From an uncultured Clostridia bacterium (GTDB taxonomy: Bacteria > Bacillota > Clostridia > TANB77 > CAG-508), in assembly GCA_944387405.1 (NCBI GenBank), contig CALXET010000009.1, forward strand, positions 1 to 51,010: a DNA stretch of 51,010 nucleotides, in the 5' to 3' direction. The translations under genes were made by a program, and so were the position numbers. Below, one piece after another: positions 9,046 to 18,123 of the stretch (positions are counted from its first letter, which is position 1; the number at the start of each line of letters is the position of its first letter). A model generated the notes under the pieces. That model was not told the origin of the DNA and did no database searches. It was given only the letters and a program-made list of their open reading frames with translations.

Positions 9046-9714
9046 ATGATAGTTGCAATTGATGGACCTGCTGGAAGCGGAAAAGGTACTGTTACAAAAA
9101 TTTTAGCAGATAGACTTGGATTAATAAATTTAGATACAGGAGCAACATATAGATGTGTAGCTTTAATGGTTATTAAAAATAATTATAATATTGATGATGT
9201 GAAGAAAATAGAAGAACTTTTACCAAATATTGATATTGAATTTAAAAGAGAAAATGGAGAAGAAAAAGTTATTTTAAATGGAGAAGATGTTACAAAAGAG
9301 ATAAGATCTAAAGAGGTAAATAAAATAGTATCTCAGGTATCAGCTATTATTCCGGTTAGATTATATATGGCTGAACTTCAAAGAAAAATGGCAAAAGGAA
9401 AAGATGTAATTATGGAAGGTAGAGATATAGGAACTTATGTATTTCCAAATGCAGAAGTAAAGATATATTTAGATGCTGATGTAGAAGAAAGGGCTAGAAG
9501 AAGATATAAAGAAAATAAAGAAAAAGGTATAGAAATGTCTTATGAAGAAGTACTAGAAAATATTAAAAAAAGAGATGAAAATGATAAAAATAAGAAAATA
9601 GGAGCTCTTAAAATAGCTGAAGGTGCAATAATTGTTGATACAACATCAAAAACTATAAAAGAAGTTGCAGATGAGATAGAAAATATTATAAAATCACATG
9701 TTAGAAAAGATTAA
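9046..9714 (+). CDS. cmk: Cytidylate kinase
   Basis: The enzyme phosphorylates CMP and dCMP with ATP. The 222-residue protein has the P-loop GPAGSGKG (residues 7-14), the LDTGATYR nucleotide-binding segment, the MEGRDIGT motif and the lid ADVEERARRRY. Length and motif order are standard. In many Firmicutes cmk is followed by plsC, as here, with a 30-bp gap. Confidence 0.96.
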   Translation: MIVAIDGPAGSGKGTVTKILADRLGLINLDTGATYRCVALMVIKNNYNIDDVKKIEELLPNIDIEFKRENGEEKVILNGEDVTKEIRSKEVNKIVSQVSAIIPVRLYMAELQRKMAKGKDVIMEGRDIGTYVFPNAEVKIYLDADVEERARRRYKENKEKGIEMSYEEVLENIKKRDENDKNKKIGALKIAEGAIIVDTTSKTIKEVADEIENIIKSHVRKD

Positions 9715-9744
9715 TTGCATTAGAATTGATACTGGGGGAATATT

Positions 9745-10374
9745 ATGTTTAGAAAAATTTATACAAAAATAATAAAAGGCATATGTTTTGTAATAGCTAA
9801 AATTATATACAAAACAGAGGTAGAAGGTATAGAAAATATACCAGAAGGAGAAGGTGTTATTATATGTGGAAATCATGTTCATGGATTAGATGCTCCACTT
9901 CTGATGGCACTTTATCCCAAAAAAACGATTTGTTTTATGGCAAAGCAAGAATTATTTCAAAATAAATTTCTTAAATTTTTAGGAGAGCTTTATAATGTTT
10001 TTCCTGTAAATAGAGAAATCAATGATACAGAAGCTGTAAGAAAAGCATTGAAAGTGTTGAGAGATAAGAAAATATTGGGGATTTATCCAGAAGGAACGCG
10101 TAATGGATTGGCTAAAGGAGAAAAGCCAAAACATGGTGCGGTAAATATAGCAATTAGAACTGGTGCTAAAATAGTACCTTTTGGTGTATCTGGAAATTTT
10201 AAATTGTTTTCAAAAGTAAAATATACTTTTGGAGAGCCAATTGATCTTTCAGGTTATAAGAAAAATGCTCATGATAAAGAAGTAGTAGATATACTTACTA
10301 ATGAACTTATGGCTAAAATAGTAGAACTAAGAGATAAAGGAGAAAAAGTAAATATTGCTATTGACAAAAAATAA
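9745..10374 (+). CDS. plsC: 1-acyl-sn-glycerol-3-phosphate acyltransferase
   Basis: The enzyme adds the second acyl chain to lysophosphatidic acid at the inner membrane. The 209-residue protein has the catalytic H(X4)D motif as NHVHGLD (H44, D49), the FPVNRE segment and the substrate-binding YPEGTR motif. It completes the phospholipid precursor path with plsY and gpsA further along. A GGGGGA binding site precedes the ATG. Confidence 0.93.
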   Translation: MFRKIYTKIIKGICFVIAKIIYKTEVEGIENIPEGEGVIICGNHVHGLDAPLLMALYPKKTICFMAKQELFQNKFLKFLGELYNVFPVNREINDTEAVRKALKVLRDKKILGIYPEGTRNGLAKGEKPKHGAVNIAIRTGAKIVPFGVSGNFKLFSKVKYTFGEPIDLSGYKKNAHDKEVVDILTNELMAKIVELRDKGEKVNIAIDKK

Positions 10375-10470
10375 AAAAGCTAGTATACTATTTTAGTAAC
10401 TTTAAATAACTAAGTTAAAAATTATAGATATATAAATTAAATGTACAAAGTAAAGCAAGGAGGGAGTAAA

Positions 10471-10653
10471 ATGGCACAACCAAAAAGAAGATGGTCTAAA
10501 GCAAGAACAGGATTAAAAAGATCTACATGGAAAATAGAAGCTAAAAACTTAGCAACATGCCCACATTGTCATGAACCAATGTTACCACATAGAGTATGTT
10601 CAAACTGTGGATACTATAATGGAAAAGAAGTAGTTGTAACAGATAAAAAATAA
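10471..10653 (+). CDS. rpmF: Ribosomal protein L32 (zinc-binding form)
   Basis: Sixty residues, beginning MAQPKRRWSKARTGLKRS, with the zinc ribbon CPHC...CSNC. The ATG at 10471 is chosen over one at 10441 because AAGGAGGG lies just ahead of it and because L32 proteins start this way. A terminator follows at once. Confidence 0.96.
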   Translation: MAQPKRRWSKARTGLKRSTWKIEAKNLATCPHCHEPMLPHRVCSNCGYYNGKEVVVTDKK

Positions 10654-10680
10654 TTAAATTAAAATGAATTTTATGGAAAA

Positions 10681-10709
10681 AGAAACACATTTTAGATGTG
10701 TTTTTTTTT
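10681..10709 (+). terminator. Rho-independent terminator after rpmF
   Basis: The 8-bp stem AAACACAT with ATGTGTTT has a five-base loop and runs into nine Ts. Confidence 0.85.
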
Positions 10710-10715
10710 GCTTTA

Positions 10716-10724
10716 TGATATAAT
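10716..10724 (+). promoter_or_regulatory. Extended -10 promoter of the YfhO-like gene
   Basis: TGATATAAT is an extended -10 (TGN-TATAAT). No good -35 is visible, since that position lies in the rpmF terminator. Transcription would start about 20 nt before the ATG at 10753. Confidence 0.45.
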
Positions 10725-10752
10725 TCTTTTGTAAGAAAAACAGGAGAAAAAA

Positions 10753-12504
10753 ATGAAAAAATTTTGTATAGAAAATAAAAAACATATAATTTATATATTA
10801 GTAATTTTAATTGTAGGAACGATTATTTCACTTCCATTATTAGATGATAAATTAAATGTTTTACGAGATGATGGAATTCAACATGTTTTGAGAATAAAAG
10901 AAACAGCTGAATGTATTAAAAATTTTGAAAGCACCAAAATTAGTAATAATTTATGCAATAGTTTTGGTTATTCATGGGATATATTTTATGGGAATTTTAC
11001 ATCAATAATTCCAGCTTTTATATATTTAATTGTAGGTTCAGGAATTAATACTTTTAAAATCTTTTTATATATACTTTTAATTCTTTCTGGAATAAGTATG
11101 TATGTAAGTACATATAAAATGTTTAGAAAGCATGAAATTAGTGCTATTTCGAGTATAATTTATATGTGTGCTCCATATCATTTAAATGATATGTACATAA
11201 GATATGCTGTAGCTGAATTTGCTTCATTTATATTTATTCCACTAATTTTTGCTGGACTATATTGCATTTTAAATAATGAAGACGAAAATGAAAAAGAAGA
11301 AAATAGTGATTCAGGATTAATAATGCTCGTTTTAGGAAGTTCTGGGTTAATTATTACTCATTTGATTTCAACAGCAATTACTGCTTGTTTTGCATTGTTA
11401 TATTTATTATTTAATTTTAAAAAATTGAAAAATATTAAAATAATTAGAAAAATATGTATAGCTTCTTTATTAATACTTATGATTTCATCATATTTTTGGA
11501 TTCCGTTATTAGAAAATTCAATAAACACAGATTATGAAGTATATGAAAAAGATAAAATGAGTAGCACTGAATTTGTAAATTATCATAGGGTTGATCTAAA
11601 AGATTTAATAAGTAATAAAGATAATTTTCAAATTCATGAATTAGGTTTAGTTATAATTGCACTTACTCTTCTTACTTTATATTCAATTTGGAAAATGAAT
11701 AAAGAAGATAGAAAATTTGTGCTTATATTTTTATTTTTTGGAATTATATCTATACTAGTAACAACTAAATTAATAAATTGGAACTATGTCCCTAAAATAT
11801 TTTTATTTATACAATTTCCATGGAGAATGTTAGAATTTTCAACATATTTTTTGAGTTTAGTTGCAAGTATAAGTTTCTGCAGTGCTATAAAAAATGTGAG
11901 ACTTATAGATGTTTTATATATTGTTATAATAACAGTACTTTTAACAGGATTATTTAAAGATAGAATAGAATATAGTGATAAAAAAGTAGAAGAACCTAAA
12001 ATAGGAATTGTACATGAAAAAAGTACTCTTGGAACTAACGCTGGGAGTGCAAAATTTGAATATTTGCCAAAGAAAGCATATGATAATATTAAATATATGT
12101 CGGAAAGAGAAGATAAAATATATGTATTAGATGGAAATTGCGAAATTAAAAATGAATATAAATCAGGGAAAAGCTTAGAAGCAGAAATAAAGTTAAATTC
12201 AGAAAATGTAAAATTAGAACTTCCGTATACATATTATTTAGGTTATTCTGTTTATGTTGATGAAAATAAAGTAAAAACAGAAGAATCTGAAATGGGATTT
12301 TTGGAAGTAAATATAAATAAAGAAGATATTATAAAAAGCGGTTCTAGTAAATCAACAGAAAGTTTGGATGATGAGAATAAAGAATATTCAAAATTAGTTG
12401 TAAAATATACAGGTACTATTTTAGATAATGTTTCGAAAATAATTTCTATTATAGGAATATTGCTTATTTTTCTTATTATTGTTAAATATAATAAAACTAG
12501 ATAA
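10753..12504 (+). CDS. YfhO-like / PTPS-related polytopic membrane protein
   Basis: The 583-residue protein has about ten membrane helices to residue 390, an extracytoplasmic region (about 400-550) and a final helix (about 557-577). The early loop with LRDDGIQHVLRIKE, the YSWDIFYGN segment and IIYMCAPYHLNDMYIRYAVAEF resemble the 6-pyruvoyl-tetrahydropterin-synthase-related membrane domain and YfhO GT-C-like proteins. In Bacillus and Staphylococcus YfhO works with CsbB to glycosylate lipoteichoic acid. A CsbB-like gene lies 5 kb upstream beside the LTA-synthase-type gene, so a shared pathway is plausible but inferred. Confidence 0.65.
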   Translation: MKKFCIENKKHIIYILVILIVGTIISLPLLDDKLNVLRDDGIQHVLRIKETAECIKNFESTKISNNLCNSFGYSWDIFYGNFTSIIPAFIYLIVGSGINTFKIFLYILLILSGISMYVSTYKMFRKHEISAISSIIYMCAPYHLNDMYIRYAVAEFASFIFIPLIFAGLYCILNNEDENEKEENSDSGLIMLVLGSSGLIITHLISTAITACFALLYLLFNFKKLKNIKIIRKICIASLLILMISSYFWIPLLENSINTDYEVYEKDKMSSTEFVNYHRVDLKDLISNKDNFQIHELGLVIIALTLLTLYSIWKMNKEDRKFVLIFLFFGIISILVTTKLINWNYVPKIFLFIQFPWRMLEFSTYFLSLVASISFCSAIKNVRLIDVLYIVIITVLLTGLFKDRIEYSDKKVEEPKIGIVHEKSTLGTNAGSAKFEYLPKKAYDNIKYMSEREDKIYVLDGNCEIKNEYKSGKSLEAEIKLNSENVKLELPYTYYLGYSVYVDENKVKTEESEMGFLEVNINKEDIIKSGSSKSTESLDDENKEYSKLVVKYTGTILDNVSKIISIIGILLIFLIIVKYNKTR

Positions 12505-12550
12505 ATATTTTATAAAATCTATGAAAATGCGTATAAATAGGCAAAATATA

Positions 12551-12579
12551 TTGAAAAAAAACAAGTTTTGATATAAAAT
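12551..12579 (+). promoter_or_regulatory. Sigma-A type promoter of the der operon
   Basis: TTGAAA (12551-12556) and TAAAAT (12574-12579) have a 17-base spacer. The start would be near 12586, about 24 nt ahead of the der ATG. Confidence 0.65.
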
Positions 12580-12609
12580 ATTGCTACTAAGTAATAAAGA
12601 GGTGAAAAA

Positions 12610-13938
12610 ATGTCAAAGCCAGTAGTCGCAATAGTAGGAAGACCAAATGTAGGAAAATCAACTTTTTTTAATTATATAGTTGGACAGAGAATATCAATAG
12701 TAGAAGATACTCCTGGTGTCACAAGAGACAGAGTTTATGCTGAAGCAAACTGGAGAGGAGTAGATTTTACATTAATAGATACAGCTGGTATTGAACCAGA
12801 ATCAGAAGATATAATTATTTCACAAATGCGTGAACAAGCAAATATTGCTATTAATATTGCAGATGTAATAATATTTATTACAGATATAAAGCAAGGTGTT
12901 ACAGCTGCAGATGAAGAAATAGCATTAATGCTTAAAAAATCTGGAAAACCAGTAATTTTAGTATGTAATAAGGTTGATAATTTTGGAGAGCCACCAGCAG
13001 ATATATATGAATTTTATAATCTAGGAATAGGTGAGCCATATCCTGTATCTTCAACGAATGCTTTGGGAATAGGAGATGTTTTAGATGCTATATATGATAA
13101 ATTCCCAAAAGATAAAATTGAAGAAGCCGATGAGGAGATAATTAAAGTTGCAATAATAGGAAAACCTAATGTAGGTAAATCTTCTTTAGTAAATAGAATT
13201 CTTGGAGAAAATAGAGCAATTGTAAGTAACATTGCAGGTACGACACGAGATGCAATAGATTCAGAGTTTGAAAACGAATTTGGAAAATATATATTTATAG
13301 ATACAGCAGGAATTAGAAGAAAAAGTAAAGTTACAGAAAATATCGAAAAATATAGTGTAATGAGAACGAATTTAGCAATAGAAAGATCTGATGTATGTAT
13401 TGCATTAATAGATGCTTTGGAAGGACTAAGTGAGCAAGATACTAAAGTTATAGGCGAAGCACATGAGGCAGGAAAAGGATTAATAATTGCTGTTAACAAA
13501 TGGGATGAAGTTGAAAAAGAAACAGGAACATTAGAAAAGTTTAAAAAAGATTTACAAAATAAGCTAGGATTTGCAAGTTATGCTCCTATAATATTCATAT
13601 CAGCAAAGACTGGACAAAGAGTAAATAAATTATTTGAAATGATAAATAATGTAGCAAGTCAAAATGCATTTAGAGTATCAACGTCAGTTTTAAATGAAGT
13701 AATAAATCAAGCAATAGCAGTAGTTCAACCACCAACAGATAAAGGAAGAAGGCTTAGAATTTATTATGGTACTCAAGCGACAACAAAACCACCAACATTT
13801 GTTATTTTTGTTAATAATAAAGAACTATTCCATTTTTCTTATCAAAGATATATTATAAATTGTATAAGAAATAATTTTGGATTAGAAGGAACGCCGGTAA
13901 GACTAATTATAAGAGAAAGAGGGGAAAAGGAGGATTAA
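12610..13938 (+). CDS. der: Ribosome assembly GTPase Der (EngA)
   Basis: Der has two tandem GTPase domains and a C-terminal KH-like domain and is needed for 50S subunit maturation. Here GRPNVGKS lies at residues 10-17 and GKPNVGKS at 184-191, each followed by a DTAG switch motif (DTAGIEPE, DTAGIRRK) and an N/VNKxD motif. The KH-like region from about residue 355 ends in GTPVRLIIRERG. At 442 residues it is full length. plsY begins 3 bp after the stop. Confidence 0.97.
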   Translation: MSKPVVAIVGRPNVGKSTFFNYIVGQRISIVEDTPGVTRDRVYAEANWRGVDFTLIDTAGIEPESEDIIISQMREQANIAINIADVIIFITDIKQGVTAADEEIALMLKKSGKPVILVCNKVDNFGEPPADIYEFYNLGIGEPYPVSSTNALGIGDVLDAIYDKFPKDKIEEADEEIIKVAIIGKPNVGKSSLVNRILGENRAIVSNIAGTTRDAIDSEFENEFGKYIFIDTAGIRRKSKVTENIEKYSVMRTNLAIERSDVCIALIDALEGLSEQDTKVIGEAHEAGKGLIIAVNKWDEVEKETGTLEKFKKDLQNKLGFASYAPIIFISAKTGQRVNKLFEMINNVASQNAFRVSTSVLNEVINQAIAVVQPPTDKGRRLRIYYGTQATTKPPTFVIFVNNKELFHFSYQRYIINCIRNNFGLEGTPVRLIIRERGEKED

Positions 13939-13941
13939 GAT

Positions 13942-14568
13942 ATGAAAATATGCATAGCAGTTGCAATAATATCTTATTTGATAGGAAGTATAAGTTTCTC
14001 TGTAATATTTACGAAAAAATTTGCTGGATTTGATGTAAGAGAAAAAGGAAGTAAAAATGCTGGAAGTACAAATGTACTTAGAACGGCAGGAAAAAAAGTT
14101 GCTTTAATAACGTTATTATGTGATGTTTTAAAAGGTATATGCGCAGTGCTACTAGCTGTATTTATAGGAAATAAATGCAATTATGAGCATGTTGAGATAT
14201 TAGTTCAAATAGCAGCCTTTTTAGTTGTATTTGGACATACTTTTCCAATATTTTTTGGATTTAAAGGTGGAAAAGGTGTGGCTACAAGTTTAGGAGTTTT
14301 ACTTTTAGTTAATTGGAAATTAGGTTTAATTGTAATGGTATATGCATTAGTTTTAATTGCTTTAACAAGATTTGTATCACTTGGATCAATTGCTGCTGCA
14401 ATACTTACACCAATACTTACAATATTTATTAATGATTGCTATTTAGTAGATGGAAATTATTTTATATTTGGTGTATTACTTGCCATATTTGTATGTTATA
14501 ATCATAGAGCAAACATTAAAAGATTAATGGACGGAAATGAGAACAGATTAAGTTTTAATAAAAATTAA
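13942..14568 (+). CDS. plsY: Acyl-phosphate:glycerol-3-phosphate acyltransferase
   Basis: PlsY makes lysophosphatidic acid from glycerol 3-phosphate and acyl phosphate in the membrane. The hallmark GSKNAGSTNVLRTAG, the FKGGKGVATSLG motif and YNHRANIKRLM near the end are all present, with five to seven membrane helices in 208 residues. AGGAGG is inside the end of der, so translation is probably coupled. The next gene makes the glycerol 3-phosphate it consumes. Confidence 0.96.
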   Translation: MKICIAVAIISYLIGSISFSVIFTKKFAGFDVREKGSKNAGSTNVLRTAGKKVALITLLCDVLKGICAVLLAVFIGNKCNYEHVEILVQIAAFLVVFGHTFPIFFGFKGGKGVATSLGVLLLVNWKLGLIVMVYALVLIALTRFVSLGSIAAAILTPILTIFINDCYLVDGNYFIFGVLLAIFVCYNHRANIKRLMDGNENRLSFNKN

Positions 14569-14606
14569 AATTAAAAATAAAAAACATAAGTAAAGGAGAT
14601 TCTTAT

Positions 14607-15590
14607 ATGAAAAATATTGCTGTAATTGGAAGCGGAAGCTGGGGATCAGCTATAGCTATTTATCTTGCTGAAAAAGGACATAATGTTAAAATATGGTCTT
14701 TTAGTGAAGAAGAGTGTGATAAAATAAATAATGAAAAAAAATGTGTATTTTTGCCTAAAGCCAAAATACCAGATACAGTGGAATGTTTAACAGACATAGA
14801 AAAGGTTATTGAAGGAAGTGATATAATATTTCACGTTACACCTTCAAAATTTACTAGAGATACAATAAAAAAATATAAAGCATATGTTAAAGATCAACCA
14901 GTAATTATTTGTTCAAAAGGTTTTGAATCTGATTCTTTAAAGACTTTAGATGAAGTTGCAAAAGAAGAACTACCAAACTCTAAGATTGGTGTTTTATCAG
15001 GTCCAAGTCATGCAGAAGAAGTTTCTTTAAATGTTCCTACTGCACTAGTTGCAGCTTGTGAAGATGAAAAGGTTACTGATATGATTGTAGATATTTTTAA
15101 AAGTGAAACTATGAGAATGTATACATCAAAAGATGTTAAAGGTGTTGAACTTGGCGGAGCTCTTAAAAATATAATTGCATTTTGTGCAGGTGTTTGTACA
15201 GGATTAGAACTTGGAGATAATACTTTCGCAGCTCTTATCACTAGAGGGCTAGTAGAAATTTCAAGACTTGGAACTGTAATGGGAGGAAATAGAGATACTT
15301 TTTATGGTTTAACAGGACTTGGAGATTTAATAGTAACTTGTTCAAGTAATCATAGTAGAAACAGAAAAGCAGGTATATTAATAGGACAGGGAAAGACTGT
15401 AGAAGAGACAAGAAAAGAAGTTGGTATGACAATAGAAAGTATAGATAATATTGAGGTTGCATATAAACTTGCTAAAAAATATAATGTTGAAATGCCTATT
15501 GTAAATACAGTATATGATGTATTATTTAATGGTTTAGATCCAAAAGAGGGAGTAAACAAATTAATGACAAGAACATTAAAAGCTGAATAA
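14607..15590 (+). CDS. gpsA: NAD(P)-dependent glycerol-3-phosphate dehydrogenase
   Basis: GpsA reduces dihydroxyacetone phosphate to glycerol 3-phosphate, the phospholipid backbone. The 327-residue protein has the N-terminal GSGSWGSA Rossmann motif (from residue 8), the CSKGFE segment, VLSGPSHAEEV, and the catalytic lysine region GALKNIIAFCAG, followed by GDNTFAALITRGLVEISRLG. It follows plsY by 38 bp with an AAGGAG site, forming a der-plsY-gpsA operon common in Firmicutes. Confidence 0.97.
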   Translation: MKNIAVIGSGSWGSAIAIYLAEKGHNVKIWSFSEEECDKINNEKKCVFLPKAKIPDTVECLTDIEKVIEGSDIIFHVTPSKFTRDTIKKYKAYVKDQPVIICSKGFESDSLKTLDEVAKEELPNSKIGVLSGPSHAEEVSLNVPTALVAACEDEKVTDMIVDIFKSETMRMYTSKDVKGVELGGALKNIIAFCAGVCTGLELGDNTFAALITRGLVEISRLGTVMGGNRDTFYGLTGLGDLIVTCSSNHSRNRKAGILIGQGKTVEETRKEVGMTIESIDNIEVAYKLAKKYNVEMPIVNTVYDVLFNGLDPKEGVNKLMTRTLKAE

Positions 15591-15650
15591 AATAATAATA
15601 AATAATAAAAATAAATAATATAATTAAAATATTAATAGGAGGTAAATAAA

Positions 15651-16187
15651 ATGGGATTTTTTGATGACATTTCAAAAAAAGTTTCAGAGACAACAAATAG
15701 CATTAATGAAAAAACAAATAAAATGGCAAAGGAGTCAAAATTAAAAAAGACTTTATCTGAAAATGATGCTAAAGTTGAAAAAATGTATGGAGAATTAGGA
15801 AAATCAGTTTTAGCAAAAAGAAATAATAAAGATGATGTTATGAAAGCTATAGAAGATTGTGTAGAAAAAATAGAAGAAATAAAAGAAGAAAATGAAAAAA
15901 TTAGAGATGAACTTTTATTATTAAATAATAAGAAAAAATGTACAAACTGTTCTGCTGAAATAGACGCACAAGCAGCTTTTTGTCCAGAGTGTGGTAAAGA
16001 ACAAATAAAAGTAGAACCTAAAAAAGAAGAGCCAGAAGAAGAAAAAATTCCAGAAGGAAAAATGAAATGTGCAGGATGCGGAGAGATTATAGAAACAAAA
16101 TATACATTTTGCCCATTATGTGGTGCAAAAAATGAACCACCTGCAGTAGAAGGAGAAGTAATAGATAACAAAGAAGGAAATAATTAA
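15651..16187 (+). CDS. Coiled-coil protein with two zinc ribbons
   Basis: The 178-residue soluble protein begins with a charged helical region ([20 protein letters not shown] onward, to about residue 100), likely a coiled coil. Two C-terminal zinc ribbons follow: CTNC...CPEC (about 103-122) and CAGCGEII...CPLCGAK (about 141-162). A Pro/Glu/Lys-rich linker joins them. The stop overlaps the dtd start by one base (TAATG). Zinc-ribbon proteins of this shape are common in Clostridia but have no assigned function. Confidence 0.7.
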   Translation: MGFFDDISKKVSETTNSINEKTNKMAKESKLKKTLSENDAKVEKMYGELGKSVLAKRNNKDDVMKAIEDCVEKIEEIKEENEKIRDELLLLNNKKKCTNCSAEIDAQAAFCPECGKEQIKVEPKKEEPEEEKIPEGKMKCAGCGEIIETKYTFCPLCGAKNEPPAVEGEVIDNKEGNN

Positions 16188-16627
16188 TGAGATTAACAGT
16201 TCAAAGAGTAGCAAATGCTAAAGTAGAAGTAGATAATAAAATAGTAGGGGAAATTGATAAAGGATTTTTAGTATTACTAGGAGTAACACATACTGATACT
16301 AAAAAAGAAGCAGATTATTTAGCAAAAAAATTATGCAATTTAAGAGTTTTTGAAGATGAGAATGAAAAGATGAATTTATCTATAAAAGATATTGATGGTG
16401 AATTATTAATAGTATCACAATTTACCTTATATGCTGATACTAAAAAAGGTAATAGGCCAAGTTTTATAGAAAGTGCTGCGCCAGAATATGCAAATGAACT
16501 TTATGAATATTTTATTCAAAAATGTAAAGAAGAAAATATAAAAAAAGTTGAAAAAGGAGTTTTCGGCGCACATATGAAAGTATCTTTATTAAATGATGGA
16601 CCAGTTACAATTAATTTAGAATATTAA
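16187..16627 (+). CDS. dtd: D-aminoacyl-tRNA deacylase
   Basis: Dtd hydrolyses D-aminoacyl-tRNA and Gly-tRNA(Ala), keeping wrong-handed residues out of proteins. The 146-residue protein has the [18 protein letters not shown] motif and the [10 protein letters not shown] motif that form the active site across the dimer. It is translationally coupled to the zinc-ribbon gene through TAATG. Confidence 0.96.
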   Translation: MRLTVQRVANAKVEVDNKIVGEIDKGFLVLLGVTHTDTKKEADYLAKKLCNLRVFEDENEKMNLSIKDIDGELLIVSQFTLYADTKKGNRPSFIESAAPEYANELYEYFIQKCKEENIKKVEKGVFGAHMKVSLLNDGPVTINLEY

Positions 16628-16628
16628 T

Positions 16629-16913
16629 TTAATAAGGGTAGCGTTCAAATAAGTATTTAATAATATCATTTAGATTATGCCTTGTAACTTTAAAATATAA
16701 ATCATTATCTAAATTTACCCAAGCTGAGATATTGTATTTATCATTATTATCTATGATAGCTGAAAGAATATCTGACATTTCAACCGGGTTTTCAAAAGAT
16801 AATTTATAGTTTTCGAAAACAGATACATTTGGTAATGACTTGTTTTTATAAAACTTTTTTAAGAAATTTTCAATAGAATATATGTCTGTACTAAATAAAA
16901 ATAGAGTAGGCAT
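16629..16913 (-). CDS. Small protein of unknown function
   Basis: Ninety-four residues, soluble, not recognised. It reads MPTLFLFSTDIYSIENFLKK at the start and is rich in Asn, Asp and aromatic residues. A good AAAGGAG site stands about eight bases before the ATG, and the frame fits exactly between dtd (convergent, 1 bp apart) and the divergent gene at 17065, which supports a real gene. A minus-strand TTGCAA/TATAAT pair with a 19-base spacer may be its promoter. Confidence 0.6.
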   Translation of the reverse strand: MPTLFLFSTDIYSIENFLKKFYKNKSLPNVSVFENYKLSFENPVEMSDILSAIIDNNDKYNISAWVNLDNDLYFKVTRHNLNDIIKYLFERYPY

Positions 16914-16990
16914 TTTTAGTCTCCTTTATATTGATTTACAGATATTTTGCGCAATTTTTTAAAAAATTATAAAAAAATGCAAAAAAAAAC

Positions 16991-17018
16991 TTGCAATAAG
17001 ATAAAGTTATGCTATAAT
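16991..17018 (+). promoter_or_regulatory. Promoter of the surface-protein gene
   Basis: TTGCAA (16991-16996) and TATAAT (17013-17018) have a 16-base spacer. The -35 hexamer is its own reverse complement and could also serve a minus-strand -10 at 16966-16971 for the divergent small gene. Confidence 0.6.
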
Positions 17019-17064
17019 TAAATTATAATGTAAATGTAGTAATATATTAAAGAGGTAGGTAGTT

Positions 17065-17400
17065 ATGAGAAAAGTAAGTAAAATGATATTAATATTATTT
17101 GTGGTAGTAACAATGTTAGTTTGTTTAAAGAGTTCAGTATATGCATCTGAAATAGTTACAATTACAGATTCTGATTCTGGATTAAATGCAACAGCAAATT
17201 CAGTAAATAACATAGGAACATTAAATCAAGCAAATACGACAAATGAGACAAATGAACAACCAATAGTAATCGAAAATGAAGTTCCAGAGGAAGATATTCC
17301 TGATACTGGTAGAGAAGATACAGTATTATTAGTATTAATAGCAGTTGTTGCTATCTCATCTATATATACATATTTAAAAGTTAGAAAATATAATATCTAA
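17065..17400 (+). CDS. Small secreted surface protein with IPDTG sortase signal
   Basis: The 111-residue product has an N-terminal signal peptide (about 1-27, cleavage after VYA), a short Asn/Thr/Glu-rich middle, and a C-terminal cell-wall sorting signal: IPDTG at residues 78-82, a hydrophobic helix, and the basic tail KVRKYNI. This matches the LPXTG pattern with Ile in the first place. With only about 50 mature residues it has no obvious domain. A sortase gene lies at 46054. Confidence 0.72.
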   Translation: MRKVSKMILILFVVVTMLVCLKSSVYASEIVTITDSDSGLNATANSVNNIGTLNQANTTNETNEQPIVIENEVPEEDIPDTGREDTVLLVLIAVVAISSIYTYLKVRKYNI

Positions 17401-17440
17401 TTTAAATAAGTAAAAGTAAAATTAATTTTAAGATAAATGA

Positions 17441-17467
17441 AAAGAATGCCTAAGCATTCTTTTTTTT
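17441..17467 (+). terminator. Rho-independent terminator
   Basis: The 9-bp stem AAAGAATGC with GCATTCTTT has a CTAA loop and is followed by five further Ts. Confidence 0.88.
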
Positions 17468-17518
17468 GTGCAAAAAGATTATAAAATCTAAATATTTATT
17501 ACAATTTAATTACATCAG

Positions 17519-17547
17519 TTGAAAAATGAATGGTAATGAAATATAAT
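17519..17547 (+). promoter_or_regulatory. Sigma-A type promoter of the 17578 operon
   Basis: TTGAAA (17519-17524) and TATAAT (17542-17547) are 17 bases apart. The start near 17554 lies downstream of an ATG at 17530, which rules that codon out as the gene start. Confidence 0.7.
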
Positions 17548-17577
17548 CAAGTAAATATTAAATTGGAGGAAAAGTCT

Positions 17578-18123
17578 ATGGCAACATTTGCTGAATCTAT
17601 TTTAGGTGAACCTAATTTTATTAGAAAAGTAGAGATAGTAAGCTTTTTAAAAAGAAAACAAAATATATTTTTTAATAATACAATAATCATGAAAGCAGAA
17701 ATTGCAAGAGAATTTATTGATATTATGAAATTAGATGTTGATAAAAATATGGTAATTACAGCTTGTTTAATGTATTCATGTTTAAGAATAGATTCTGCAG
17801 AAGAAATTGAAAGAGCAAAAAAAGAAATAGATAAAGATAGAGAATTTTTAAAAGCTTTAGGTTTTTCAGATAGATTTTGTAAGATATGCACAGAATATAA
17901 TAGAGAATATTGTGATGAAAATGTTCCTAGAGAACCAGAAAGTGATATATTAGAAATAATAGATCAATTTGGTGCAATGCTTTGCAATAGGCAAGATAGA
18001 TTAGCATATTCAGTAAAAGAGGCGATGTATTTATTAAAAAACAAAAATTTAAAAGATGTAGATAATAAATATTTAGGTTTGTTTGAAGAATTTGTTGATG
18101 TTATGGAGGATATAAAAGTATGA
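17578..18123 (+). CDS. Unknown protein, possibly a degenerate HD-type domain
   Basis: The product has 181 residues from the ATG at 17578, which has TGGAGG eight bases ahead; an in-frame ATG at 17530 lies inside the promoter. I do not recognise the family. The helical layout and the segment SDILEIIDQFGAML weakly recall HD/HD-GYP domains (compare xIIxVADxFDAM), but the metal-binding His-Asp pair is not visible. It overlaps the next gene by four bases (ATGA) and shares an operon with an EndoQ-type nuclease. Confidence 0.6.
   Translation: MATFAESILGEPNFIRKVEIVSFLKRKQNIFFNNTIIMKAEIAREFIDIMKLDVDKNMVITACLMYSCLRIDSAEEIERAKKEIDKDREFLKALGFSDRFCKICTEYNREYCDENVPREPESDILEIIDQFGAMLCNRQDRLAYSVKEAMYLLKNKNLKDVDNKYLGLFEEFVDVMEDIKV

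Noticed and set aside
13014..13499. A 161-codon minus-strand frame inside der
   Set aside because: It is antisense to an intact conserved gene, with no start signal.
15632..16171. A 179-codon minus-strand frame opposite the zinc-ribbon gene
   Set aside because: It is Ser/Phe-rich as expected of the complement of Lys/Glu-rich coding sequence, has no binding site, and the plus-strand gene is clearly real.
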